64,000 bases of DNA from contig NZ_FQWT01000006.1 of NCBI RefSeq assembly GCF_900129755.1, positions 186,001-250,000 on the forward strand. Direction: 5' to 3'. The notes beneath the pieces are model-generated. The model did no database searches. It was not told the DNA's origin and was given only the letters and a program-made list of their open reading frames with translations. Shown one piece after another: positions 15,716 to 24,691 of the stretch; the stretch's first letter is position 1; every line of letters begins with the position of its first letter. Origin of the DNA: Chryseobacterium oranimense. GTDB lineage: Bacteria; Bacteroidota; Bacteroidia; Flavobacteriales; Weeksellaceae. The position numbers were made by a program, and so were the translations under genes.

Positions 15716-16948
15716 ATGAATTCCAAACTTTTAACTACTATTTTCCTCTTAATAATTTCTAATTTTTCTTTCGGACAAACCAGTTTTTCAGAAAGTCCAT
15801 TAAATGCTGTTTTTGAAACCCGGGATTTTACGAATTTCTGGACAGCATTTGACAAAATGGAAACTTCAAAAGAAAACCCGTTTAAAGAATATTTACAAAA
15901 TGGTTCTGTGGGTTTAAAGGCGTTTCCTTACAGGGTAATGAGCGCAGATTCCTTATATGCTAATGTTAAAAGAAAAAAATCTGAATACGAAATTACACGG
16001 AATATCATAAATGACATCCCATCAAAAGAAAAAAGGTTACGCGCAATTTACAGCGCCCTGAAATATTGGTATCCTGAAGCTAAGTTTCCACCCATTTATT
16101 TGGTGTATGGTTTAGGATATTCAGGAGGAACCTCTACAAATGACGGATTAATCATAGGCACTGAAGTCATAAAAAATCTTGATGGTCTTCCGGCACTTGC
16201 TGCTCACGAATTAATTCACTTTCAACAAAATGTTGAGGGAGAACAAACTTTACTGAAACAATCCTTATTAGAAGGAGGAGCAGATTTTATCGGAGAGCTT
16301 ATTTCGGGGGAAAATATAAATTCTGCACACCACCAATACGGCGAAAAAAATCTTGACAAACTATGTAAGGAATTTGTGAGCAGACTAAAAGGAGAAGATC
16401 AACAGGACTGGCTGTATCAAACGTCAAAAAAAGATGACCGCCCCAAAGATCTAGGATATTGGATGGGATATAAAATTGTGGAAGCCTATTTTAATAAACA
16501 GAAAGATAAGAAAAAGGCTATTGATGATATTCTGCACATAAAAGACCCCATGCAGTTTTTGAAAGAAAGTGGTTTTTTAAGTTCATATATTGAAAGTTAT
16601 CAAAAATCTAAAAATGAAGATCCCGATACATTCTATAAAATATTTTCAGATGAAGTTTATAATGTATCAATCACTGTAAAAGTTCCCAATAAAGAAGATG
16701 ATATATATATCACCGGAAATCAGGAAGAATTAGGAAAATGGGTCCCAAATAAGATAAAACTGAATAAAAAAAGTGATTATGAAAGAACAATAACACTAAA
16801 ATTACACACCCCGGCAAAATTTAAATTCACGAAAGGAAGTTGGGAAAAGCAAGCTGAAGTTTCAGGAATAGAAAAAGGCAGTAATATTTCTTTAGAAATA
16901 GTAAAACCTAATACAAAAGTAAAATATGAGATCATCAATTGGTTTTAG
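15716..16948 (+). CDS. Secreted zinc metallopeptidase (DUF2268-like) with C-terminal CBM20-like domain
   Basis: A 410-residue protein. A signal peptide (ends near SFGQ) precedes a DUF2268/GldB-like peptidase region with the zinc motif AAHELIHFQQ (HExxH) and a downstream acidic EGGADFIGE that probably supplies the third ligand. From about residue 310 the sequence becomes beta-rich (VSITVKVPNKEDDIYITG, then NQEELGKWVPNKI), the pattern of a CBM20 starch-binding domain: a strand, an ITGN turn and a Trp. Joining a peptidase to a CBM20-like module is unusual. It probably acts in the periplasm or at the surface. The substrate is unknown. Confidence 0.75.
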   Translation: MNSKLLTTIFLLIISNFSFGQTSFSESPLNAVFETRDFTNFWTAFDKMETSKENPFKEYLQNGSVGLKAFPYRVMSADSLYANVKRKKSEYEITRNIINDIPSKEKRLRAIYSALKYWYPEAKFPPIYLVYGLGYSGGTSTNDGLIIGTEVIKNLDGLPALAAHELIHFQQNVEGEQTLLKQSLLEGGADFIGELISGENINSAHHQYGEKNLDKLCKEFVSRLKGEDQQDWLYQTSKKDDRPKDLGYWMGYKIVEAYFNKQKDKKKAIDDILHIKDPMQFLKESGFLSSYIESYQKSKNEDPDTFYKIFSDEVYNVSITVKVPNKEDDIYITGNQEELGKWVPNKIKLNKKSDYERTITLKLHTPAKFKFTKGSWEKQAEVSGIEKGSNISLEIVKPNTKVKYEIINWF

Positions 16949-16978
16949 AACTGAATTAAAAGAACGTCGCAAAATATG

Positions 16979-17070
16979 GTATTGGCAACGGTCAGTGACC
17001 TAGGCAAATTAATATATTAACCGTTCTATTTTATAGAACGTAAACTTTCTGCACATAATATCGCCAATAC
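16979..17070. repeat. Intergenic repeat, copy B, bounded by GTATTGGC/GCCAATAC
   Basis: GTATTGGC (16979-16986) and GCCAATAC (17063-17070) are perfect reverse complements. Inside, CGTTCTA (17022-17028) and TAGAACG (17034-17040) form a hairpin. The internal TTAATATATTAACCGTTCTA is shared with 5898-5937 and 17622-17673. Confidence 0.6.
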
Positions 17071-17109
17071 TTTCCATTATCCTCAATATCATCCAACAAA
17101 ACACTGAAA

Positions 17110-17610
17110 ATGAAACAAATACAAATTTTAATATATTTAATTCTATTTTCTTGTTGCAATGCTCAAAATTTAAGCGGAAAAATAAAAGATTCACTGATTT
17201 TTAGAAAAATTGAAAATCCAATCTTCAATCTTAAATTAATCAACGAAAAAACAAAAGAAGAACTAACAACAACTACAAACCAAAACGGAGAATTTGAATT
17301 CCAAAATTTAGAGAATGGAAAGTATAGACTTGCAATTCAAAACGAAGAATATCAAAAAAATGAATTTCAAATTGACTTCAATAAAAATCTGAATAAAATT
17401 TTTTTCGCAGAAAAATTCTGCAAATATCGAATGAATAAAAGTAAGACTTGCCCAATATGTAAATCAGATGAAAACGTAATTCCAATTTTTTATGGATTAA
17501 CAACTACAAAATTTATGAAAAAAAACAAAAAAAAATATCATTTTGCTGGATGCGAAACCTCAAGTTGCGATCCAAAATGGTATTGTAAAACTGATAAAAC
17601 TGAATTTTAA
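17110..17610 (+). CDS. Lipoprotein with carboxypeptidase-regulatory-like domain and Cys-rich tail
   Basis: A 166-residue protein that starts with a lipoprotein signal (MKQIQILIYLILFSCCNAQ). Residues 20-90 look like a CarboxypepD_reg-type beta-sandwich: GKIKDS, then NGEFEFQNLENGKYRLAIQN. The tail has CPICKSDENVIPIFYG followed by more cysteines (GCETSSC, WYCK), which could bind zinc. It is strongly AT-rich and lies between two copies of an intergenic repeat, so it may be mobile DNA cargo. Domain assignment is moderate; function is not known. Confidence 0.65.
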   Translation: MKQIQILIYLILFSCCNAQNLSGKIKDSLIFRKIENPIFNLKLINEKTKEELTTTTNQNGEFEFQNLENGKYRLAIQNEEYQKNEFQIDFNKNLNKIFFAEKFCKYRMNKSKTCPICKSDENVIPIFYGLTTTKFMKKNKKKYHFAGCETSSCDPKWYCKTDKTEF

Positions 17611-17621
17611 ATACAACATTA

Positions 17622-17673
17622 TATTGGCAACGGCCAGCGAGCGAGGCAATTTAATATACTACCGTTCTATTTT
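17622..17673. repeat. Intergenic repeat, copy C
   Basis: TATTGGCAACGG through AATATACTACCGTTCTATTTT is a close copy of 16980-17031, without the right-hand GCCAATAC end. Confidence 0.6.
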
Positions 17674-17739
17674 AAAGGTGTTTTTTAAATTATGTTAGAA
17701 GCAATACGTAAATTTAATATAAAATTATAACGGACGACA

Positions 17740-18108
17740 ATGGCAGAATGGAAACCAATATCGATAACGGAACTTTATGACCAAATCCTAAAGACAGAAA
17801 CCGACCTGACCGGAGAACTTTGGAACTTCTGGCAATTAATAAAAATTACTCCGTCGAAGTGGATAGAAAAAGAATATGGAGATGAAGGCGATGGTTTTTG
17901 GGTTGTGGCAATTTGCGGAACAAAAATTATTTGGTATAATGACATTGAAGAGGGATTCAATATTTCTGACTATAAAAACTACGGACAAATTGAAGGTTAC
18001 TATTGTAATCAAGACGAATTGAATTGGGCTGTAACTCGGCTATTTGATTTAATAAAATTTGGTGGAGAAATTATTGGACAAGCTGGACCACCACAAAACC
18101 TAGCGTGA
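17740..18108 (+). CDS. Hypothetical protein, 122 residues
   Basis: A small acidic cytosolic protein with no signal peptide. It contains conserved-looking aromatic runs (FWQLIKITPSKWIEKEYG, GFWVVAICGTKIIWYN) and ends GPPQNLA. The size and Trp/acidic content resemble immunity or SMI1/KNR4-like small proteins of polymorphic-toxin loci, but no toxin gene lies next to it. I do not recognise the family with confidence. It lies in a repeat-rich stretch and is followed by a remnant of the 174-residue protein gene. Confidence 0.6.
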   Translation: MAEWKPISITELYDQILKTETDLTGELWNFWQLIKITPSKWIEKEYGDEGDGFWVVAICGTKIIWYNDIEEGFNISDYKNYGQIEGYYCNQDELNWAVTRLFDLIKFGGEIIGQAGPPQNLA

Positions 18109-18171
18109 AAACAACACATTTGCAATAGGTGAGTTTCGTTTTCAGTAGAATCTGTTGGTTTAAAAAATATG

Positions 18172-18231
18172 TAAAGAATATGGTATAAAGGAATTTGATT
18201 ATTTTATTTCCGGAATGTACTATTTCTCTCC
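18172..18231 (+). pseudogene. Remnant of the 174-residue protein gene (see 10976-11500)
   Basis: About 60 bases match 11332-11392 at roughly 80 percent identity, including an uninterrupted GATTATTTTATTTCCGG. It is soon closed by a stop and has no start. The remnant shows that the family has been present more than once in this genome. Confidence 0.65.
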
Positions 18232-18256
18232 TTAATACATTAATCTAAAAGCCAAG

Positions 18257-18283
18257 CCACACGAAAGGATTCGTGCGGTAGCG
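18257..18283. repeat. Palindromic intergenic repeat, single arm
   Basis: CCACACGAAAGGATTCGTG continuing CGGTAGCG, the same as the right arms at 7254 and 8347. It can form a CACGAA/TTCGTG hairpin by itself. Confidence 0.75.
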
Positions 18284-18385
18284 AGGATATCTTTCTTAAG
18301 TTTACTGTGAGGAAATTTAAGCAACTATTTTGTTTAAATTTACAAACAAAAAAATCACACAAATAACCGGACCTCAACCCTAGCA

Positions 18386-19480
18386 ATGGAAAACAATTTT
18401 AAAAATTTCGAAGAATCAATCAAGAAAAAACACAGCATCAATTTCACTCCAAAGTATAAAGAAGAATTCAAAACATCTGTAAATGAAATACTATTCATTG
18501 CTATTTCAGAGAAAACTTTTGAAAAATTGGACTGGGATATCGTTTACAAAGACAACAACAGCATAGAAGCAAAGCGTAAAGAAACAGGCTGGATGAATGA
18601 ACGCTGGACAGAAATCATTACAGCCAGCTATAAAAATGGAACTGTTTTAGTAAAAAGTGAATCTTTAGGTAACGAAATGTGGGATGTGGGAAAAAACTCT
18701 AAAAGAGTAAAATTATTTATTTATGCTTATCAGGAAACCTTAAAAACTTTTGACCAACAGGCACTCAATGAACTTGAAAGTGAAGTAGAAAGGAAAAATA
18801 ACTGGGATGATTATATCATTCCTGAAACTTTACCAAAGCCAGCACAAACAAAAGTTCCCAATATCACAGTACCCATTATTGGAGGCTTATGTCTTTCATT
18901 AATTCTAGGTTTTACCTTAGCAATCCTTTCTTTAAAAGGACTTTACATTATTGTACTGTTTGAGTTTTTGGTGGCAACTGCTATTGCTTTTGTGATGAAA
19001 TATTTAATTAAATTTTCAAACTACACGGATTTTAACAAATTAAAATATCTGTTGGGAGTGATGATTATATTGATTTATATATTAAACCAATATTTTCAGT
19101 ATGAACTCATTTTGAATATAAACAATTTGGAAAGAATTGGATTTTTGAATTTTTTACAGATAAGATTTACTCAAGGTTTTACGGTAAATAAAATTAATTT
19201 AGGTTGGATTGGCTGGATAATAAGCTGGATCTTACAATTAGGACTCACAGGTATTTTTCTTTATTTAAAAATAGTTGCTGTCCTCACCAATTATATTATT
19301 GAGCGAGTTCCGGCTGAAGTTGTTGACTTCGCATTTTATCATGTTGTAAAAGAAAAATCAGAGAAAGAGATTAGAAACGAACTTGCTAAAAAAGGCTGGT
19401 CTGACAAAAGAAGTCAGGATGAAGCTCTTGAAGCAATTGGGGGAATGCAAAATGCAATAGAATTAAACAGAATTAAATAA
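18386..19480 (+). CDS. Hypothetical membrane protein, 364 residues
   Basis: The soluble N-terminal part (about 1-155) is followed by four or so hydrophobic segments (about 160-300), including IIGGLCLSLILGFTLAILSL and IIVLFEFLVATAIAFVM, then a charged soluble C-terminus with repeated Lys/Glu (VVKEKSEKEIRNELAKKGWS). It is likely in the inner membrane. I do not recognise the family. It may sense or assemble something at the membrane, but the sequence gives no motif. The gene follows a cluster of repeats. Confidence 0.65.
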   Translation: MENNFKNFEESIKKKHSINFTPKYKEEFKTSVNEILFIAISEKTFEKLDWDIVYKDNNSIEAKRKETGWMNERWTEIITASYKNGTVLVKSESLGNEMWDVGKNSKRVKLFIYAYQETLKTFDQQALNELESEVERKNNWDDYIIPETLPKPAQTKVPNITVPIIGGLCLSLILGFTLAILSLKGLYIIVLFEFLVATAIAFVMKYLIKFSNYTDFNKLKYLLGVMIILIYILNQYFQYELILNINNLERIGFLNFLQIRFTQGFTVNKINLGWIGWIISWILQLGLTGIFLYLKIVAVLTNYIIERVPAEVVDFAFYHVVKEKSEKEIRNELAKKGWSDKRSQDEALEAIGGMQNAIELNRIK

Positions 19481-19683
19481 AGATAAACATTTAAACGAAT
19501 CCATATTTACAGTAAATTAAAAAAATACTTTTCCAAGTTTCTCAAACCTGTTCAAATAATTCATCCGCCCAAACCAACAAAATCAGCCAGATAGATTCCC
19601 TGATGAAATGATACAGAGATTTTTTCATTTCAAAACAATTACTTAAGTTTACAGGTTCTTCTAACTTCAAAAACACTTTCACA

Positions 19684-20109
19684 ATGGAAAACAAAAAAGA
19701 CGGGAAAATTCTTGACAAAGGTCCATTTTACCACGGTACAAAAGCTGATTTAAAGATTGGGGATTTGCTCAGTGCCGGATTCCAATCGAATTATTATCCT
19801 GAGATTACCATGAATCATATTTACTTTACGGCCTTACAAAACGGGGCAGGACTGGCTGCCGCGCTGGCAAAAGGAGATGGCCAGGAACGTATTTATATCG
19901 TAGAACCAACAGGAGAATTTGAAAATGATCCCAATGTAACCGATAAAAAGTTTCCGGGAAACCCTACCCGTTCCTACCGAAGTACAGAACCCTTAAAAAT
20001 TGTCGGAGAAATAACGGAATGGATTAAACTGACCGATGAAGAGCTTCAAAACTGGCGGGAAAGAATCGCGAAGCTTCGGGAAAATCCGGACGCTGAAATT
20101 ATCAATTAA
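19684..20109 (+). CDS. arr: Rifampin ADP-ribosyltransferase (Arr)
   Basis: This 141-residue protein matches the Arr family in length and motifs: FYHGTKADLKIGDLLSAGF (NAD-binding start), IYFTALQNGAGLAAALAKG, and EFENDPNVTDKKFPGNPTRS. Arr enzymes transfer ADP-ribose from NAD+ to the 23-OH of rifamycins and so inactivate them. It is cytosolic. No integron, IS or other resistance gene is adjacent, so it looks like an ordinary chromosomal gene, as found in many environmental bacteria. Resistance in this strain is inference. The rifampin target gene rpoB is near the end of this same window. Confidence 0.9.
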   Translation: MENKKDGKILDKGPFYHGTKADLKIGDLLSAGFQSNYYPEITMNHIYFTALQNGAGLAAALAKGDGQERIYIVEPTGEFENDPNVTDKKFPGNPTRSYRSTEPLKIVGEITEWIKLTDEELQNWRERIAKLRENPDAEIIN

Positions 20110-20265
20110 GACCTCTGACTGTTTAAAAAATTTATACCATCATTTCCTTATCTACACTTACACACAAAAAATCAGGACAATAAAATTGCTCCAAATCCAG
20201 AGCAAAATTCTTTTTTTTTTGCCTTTTTACACTGATGTGTGTATTATTGTAAAAAAATTATTTCC

Positions 20266-22388
20266 ATGTATATTCAGGTTTCCGATGACTTCAAAAAGAA
20301 AAGCAAATCCGCTGTTCTGGCCATAACTGTATTTATTATTGTTTATATCCTCATGTTTCTTTTGACCATAGCTCTGGCTGTAGGATGCATCATTGGAGGG
20401 ATATGGTTAATTGCGGTAAAGCCCATGTTTTTGACCCTAATGCTGGGAGCCGGACTTGCAGGAACAGGAGGTTTTGTATTTTTCTTCATCATTAAATTCC
20501 TGTTTAAAAAACACATCAACGACAGAAGCCATCTTACCGAGATCAAAGATCAGATGAACCTGAACTTTTCAGAATGATCGATGAAATTGTAAAAGAAGCC
20601 GAAACCGACTTTCCCAAAAAAGTCTATTTGTCTTATGATGTGAATGCAAGCGTATTCTATGATTCCAGCTTCTGGAGTATGTTCTACCCTATTAAAAAGA
20701 ACCTGACGATCGGACTTGGACTGATCAACACCTCCACAAAACAGGAACTGAAGGCTGTTCTTGCTCATGAGTTCGGACATTTCTCCCAACGTTCTATGAA
20801 AGTGGGGAGCTATGTATACAATGTTAATCAAATCATTTTCAATCTTGTTAATGATGATGAATCGTACCGTAATTCTATTTCACAATGGGCCAGCTGGAGC
20901 GGGTATTTTTCGATTTTTGCGGCATTGGCGCTTTTTATTACCGGTAAAATCCAGTGGGTTCTTACCAAAATGTATTCTTTTGTCAACATCCGTCATATGG
21001 CGCTTTCCAGGGAAATGGAATTTCATGCCGATGAAGTAGCTGCTAATATTGCGGGTTCACTTTCTTTGGAAGAATCGCTGCTGAGGATGGAACTGGCCAA
21101 CAATTCCTATCAAAATGTACTTAATTTTTATGAAGCAAGATATTCAAAAAACCAGGCCAGCCAGAATATTTATAAAGAACAGTTTTTTGTCATCAATTTC
21201 CTTGCACAGCAAAGCGAACTGGACACCAAATACGATCTTCCCAATGTAAAGCTTTCCGAATCCGGACTTTTTAACAAATCGAAACTGACCATTGAAAATC
21301 AGTGGGCCTCCCACCCTTCCAATGAAGACCGTATTGCAAGGCTCCGGAAGCTTAATATCATAAAAGACTCTGAAAACGAACCTGCCAAAAACCTTTTCCG
21401 GGATTTTGAAAAAACAGAAGAAAAACTGACATTAAAGCTTTTTTCAAAGGTAAAATATCAGAAGGAAAAAACTAACCTTGACTTTGAGACCTTTGCATCT
21501 GAGTTCGAAAAACAGCATATTAAAGATTCCTTTGATAAGATCTTCAACAGTTATTATGACAATAAAAATCCTGACTTCAGTGTTCAGGAAAACGCAGCAG
21601 CAAAAGATCTTTCTTTTGAGCAACTGTTCAGTAAGGAAAAAGTGGAAATGGTTTACACATTAATTGCCCTTGAAAATGATAAAAAAACAATAGAAGCCAT
21701 TATCAGAAAGGAAATTATTTTAAAAACCTTTGATTACGACGGTAAAAAATACAACATCAAGGAAGCTGGAAAGCTTGTTCCGGAAATCAGTAATTCTATT
21801 TCAGAGGTAAAAAACCAGATCCATCAGAATGATTCGGACATCTACACTTATTTCCTCAGATTGGCAAAAGAGGTTGATAAAAAAGATGAGTTTGAAAATA
21901 TCTACAGAAAATTCTCAACCTATGACAGCGAATACGAAGACAGGTTTAAACCTTATACGGATATCATTGCTGCCACTGCATTTCTGAACACAAAAACACC
22001 GTTTGAACAAATCAGCAGAAACATCAAAAATCTTAAACCTCATGAAGAAAGATTAAAAAGTGAGATCACACCCTATATAGACAATCCCCAAATGATTGAT
22101 GACCTTGAGGAACAAACCATAAAAGACCTGAAATATTATATCGAAAAAGACCTTATCTATTTTAATAACAACCAATACCTTGAAACTAATCTGCAGCTTC
22201 TCATGACTGCGATCAATATTCTGCCCTATTTCCTTCACAAAAAATATTTCCTTCTGAAAAAAGAGCTTCTCGCCATGATGAAGGATCTTGAAAACAGAAT
22301 TGACGTTTCAGAAATAACTTTAGCAGAGAAATTGGTAAATACAGAAGGAAAGGAAAATGGATCTGCTGCAAATGAAATAACAGTTTAG
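20266..22388 (+). pseudogene. M48-family metalloprotease, split by a one-base frameshift
   Basis: Two overlapping frames form one protein of about 700 residues. The first frame (20266-20577) gives a cytosolic start and two membrane segments. The second (20574-22388) gives the peptidase with VLAHEFGHFSQRS (HExxH) and a long helical C-terminus. Near base 20552, losing one base from a GATGAACCTGAACTTTTCAG context breaks the frame; the intact reading would be ...KD-x-DEPELFRMIDEI. The stop TGA and an internal ATG overlap (ATGA at 20574), so coupled translation of the second half is possible. This is either a mutation, an assembly indel, or a real two-part arrangement. Related M48 proteins act in membrane protein quality control. 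Confidence 0.8.
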
Positions 22389-22404
22389 CTTCTATGTATA
22401 TTTA

Positions 22405-22433
22405 GAATCGTTCTGTTGACAGAGCGGTTTTTG
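22405..22433 (+). terminator. Terminator after the M48 gene
   Basis: CGTTCTGT (22409-22416) pairs with ACAGAGCG (22419-22426) and is followed by TTTTTG. Confidence 0.75.
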
Positions 22434-22434
22434 C

Positions 22435-22442
22435 TATTTTTG
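22435..22442 (+). promoter_or_regulatory. Candidate -7 box (TATTTTTG) for the DUF2461 gene
   Basis: Matches TAnnTTTG and lies 33 bases before the ATG at 22476. Confidence 0.4.
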
Positions 22443-22475
22443 AACAATGAAACTGAATATATTTATAATAGTAAT

Positions 22476-23135
22476 ATGAAAAAAACCTTTGAATTCCTTA
22501 AGCAATTAGAAAAGAACAACACCCGCGAATGGTTTGCCCTGCACAAATCTGAATATGATTCGGTTGTAAAAGAAAACAAGGCGTTTTTCAATAAAATTTA
22601 TACTGAGCTTCAGGAACATGATAATTTAAAAGGCATACATATCTTCAGGATTTACAGGGATGTTCGTTTTTCCAAAGATCCTACTCCGTACAAAACCAAT
22701 TTCGGGGTTGGATATTCCCGTTCAAAGCCGATGCTGAGGGGTGGATATTATATTCATCTGGAGCCCGGCAATAGTTTCGTGGGAGGAGGATTCTGGGGTC
22801 CCGATGCTAAAGATTTGCTCCGCATACGCAAAGAATTTGAAATCAGCACCGCGGAAATTGAAAAGATCACTTCTGAAGAAACATTTGTGAAATACTTCGG
22901 GCAAATCGAAGGAGATGCTGTAAAAACAGCTCCGAGAGGCTTTGATAAAGATCATCCCTCTATAGATCTTATCAGGAAAAAGCAATATGTAGTAAGGCGG
23001 AAATTTACAGATAAAGAAGTGCTGTCAGACGGATTCCAAAAAGAAGCCCTTCTTACTTTACTGGCAATGCGCCCTTTCTTTGATTACATGAGTGAGGTGC
23101 TTACTACGGATTTGAATGGGCAACTTTTATTTTAA
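22476..23135 (+). CDS. DUF2461 domain protein
   Basis: About 219 residues from ATG 22476; an earlier in-frame ATG at 22416 lies inside the preceding terminator and is rejected. The sequence starts MKKTFEFLKQLEKNNTREWF and includes IFRIYRDVRFSKDPTPYKTN and GGYYIHLEPGNSFVGGG, the hallmarks of the DUF2461 (TIGR02453) family. The family is conserved in bacteria and some fungi, but no function is assigned. It is cytosolic with no signal peptide. It stands alone between the protease and another metallopeptidase-like gene. Confidence 0.85.
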   Translation: MKKTFEFLKQLEKNNTREWFALHKSEYDSVVKENKAFFNKIYTELQEHDNLKGIHIFRIYRDVRFSKDPTPYKTNFGVGYSRSKPMLRGGYYIHLEPGNSFVGGGFWGPDAKDLLRIRKEFEISTAEIEKITSEETFVKYFGQIEGDAVKTAPRGFDKDHPSIDLIRKKQYVVRRKFTDKEVLSDGFQKEALLTLLAMRPFFDYMSEVLTTDLNGQLLF

Positions 23136-23156
23136 GAAACAGAAATACTTGTACAA

Positions 23157-23921
23157 TTGTATAACTCAATAAGGAGAAACAGAAATATCGGAACAGAGAA
23201 TCAAGGTTATGGTCAAAATAACAAATTGACTATTTCCTCGCCATATGGAGATCTGAAATCTTTTTATGAAAGACTTTCCAACTATCAGAAAATAACCAGA
23301 ATAATAAATAACCATGAATTTATATTTATAGTTGAAGAAACCCGTGAAAATTCTATCCATTCATGTTCAATCAATGATATCCAGAAAATCATTGAGGAGA
23401 TTCCAACTAAGGATTATGGAGAGCTGAAATTTATCATTCTAAGGCAACCCAAAAGAAAAGAAGAAATCCTCTCTCCGGTTTGGGGAAGATTAATTTACAG
23501 TTATGAATTTGAAAATGAATATTTTCCTGCTATTATTCTAGATGCAATTAATACAGAAAAAAAATTATTATGGACGAAGAAACAAACTATTGAGGATCAA
23601 AAGGAATTCGAAAGATTAAAAGCTGATGGACATACATTTGTACAAACTAAAAGAAATTTCATCACCGAATTTAATCCCGAATTTGTAAGAAATACTCAAC
23701 TTTATAGAACTCTATCACATGAATTTGGACACTATGTTCACTACTTAGAAGTTGTAGAAAGACCATGTAATCATACGGAAGATTATGATGAAAAAGAAAA
23801 AAGAATGGATCTATATTTTGCGCTTCCAAAAAGTGAGAAAGAAGCATTTGCCCACAAATACGCAGAGCAATTAAAAAATAAGCTAATTACTGAAAATAAA
23901 ATTCCTTTCAGTACATTATAA
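23157..23921 (+). CDS. Hypothetical protein with HEFGH zinc-peptidase motif
   Basis: A 254-residue soluble protein with no signal peptide. It has a single metallopeptidase motif SHEFGHYVHYLEV at about residue 194-206 (HExxH). No other part is recognised. The first codon is TTG at 23157; no ATG lies in the first 200 residues, so this or another alternative start is used. The frame ends well inside a charged helix. It is AT-rich and may be an intracellular protease, but the third zinc ligand and substrate are not evident. Confidence 0.6.
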   Translation: MYNSIRRNRNIGTENQGYGQNNKLTISSPYGDLKSFYERLSNYQKITRIINNHEFIFIVEETRENSIHSCSINDIQKIIEEIPTKDYGELKFIILRQPKRKEEILSPVWGRLIYSYEFENEYFPAIILDAINTEKKLLWTKKQTIEDQKEFERLKADGHTFVQTKRNFITEFNPEFVRNTQLYRTLSHEFGHYVHYLEVVERPCNHTEDYDEKEKRMDLYFALPKSEKEAFAHKYAEQLKNKLITENKIPFSTL

Positions 23922-24063
23922 AAAATCAACAAGAATATTATTCTATTGAAGAGGTTTTACCATACAACCTATTTTACTACAGGATATTTCATTTTTATAA
24001 AATCCGGTTAATATTTTACTTATTTTTATCTCACCAATATCACTAAACAAAATATTAATCATC

Positions 24064-24582
24064 ATGAGTTTAAAAACATTAATCACGCACAGTGTTCAGT
24101 ACAACAATTGGGTAGTCAACAAGTATATCGACTGGCTTTCAACCAAATCTGACGAGCAGCTTAACCGGGAAGTGATTTCCAGCTTTCCGACAATCCTTGC
24201 AACCCTGCACCACATCTGGCAGACCCAGCAATATTGGTGGAGTTACATTGCAGAAAATAATGATTTCGATTTTGCAAAAATTTCGGCCGCGGTTACTAAA
24301 GAAGAAATTTTCAACGGCATAAAAACCAATTCCCAAAAGTTGGTAGATTATGTGGAAAGCCTGTCAGAAGAAGACTTAACAAAAAATATAAAAATAGAAT
24401 CCCAATGGTTCCAGTGCGACTTTTCCAAATATGAGTATATCCAGCATGCAATTATTCATGGAACCTATCACAGAGGACAAATTGTAACCATGGGACGGAA
24501 TGTGGGAATAACAGATGCTCCAATGACCGACTACAACTTCTGGAATATTTATAAAGATACGGAAGTACAATCTGAAGCATAA
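24064..24582 (+). CDS. DinB-family protein
   Basis: This 172-residue protein is typical of the DinB/YfiT superfamily: a four-helix bundle that starts ITHSVQYNNWVVNKYIDWLS, has metal-binding His in TLHHIWQTQQYWW and ends HGTYHRGQIVTMGR. Members bind a metal ion and include thiol-dependent enzymes and damage-inducible proteins. It is not related to DNA polymerase IV, which is also called dinB. It is cytosolic, with no obvious partner gene. Confidence 0.88.
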   Translation: MSLKTLITHSVQYNNWVVNKYIDWLSTKSDEQLNREVISSFPTILATLHHIWQTQQYWWSYIAENNDFDFAKISAAVTKEEIFNGIKTNSQKLVDYVESLSEEDLTKNIKIESQWFQCDFSKYEYIQHAIIHGTYHRGQIVTMGRNVGITDAPMTDYNFWNIYKDTEVQSEA

Positions 24583-24691
24583 GTAGCCAAGTATTCACAA
24601 TATCACCAAAAACCCTGAATAATGAATTCAAATTATCTTTCTGCCAATCAGGGTATTGAAGCCATAGAAGACTGAAAAATATCTATAAAAA

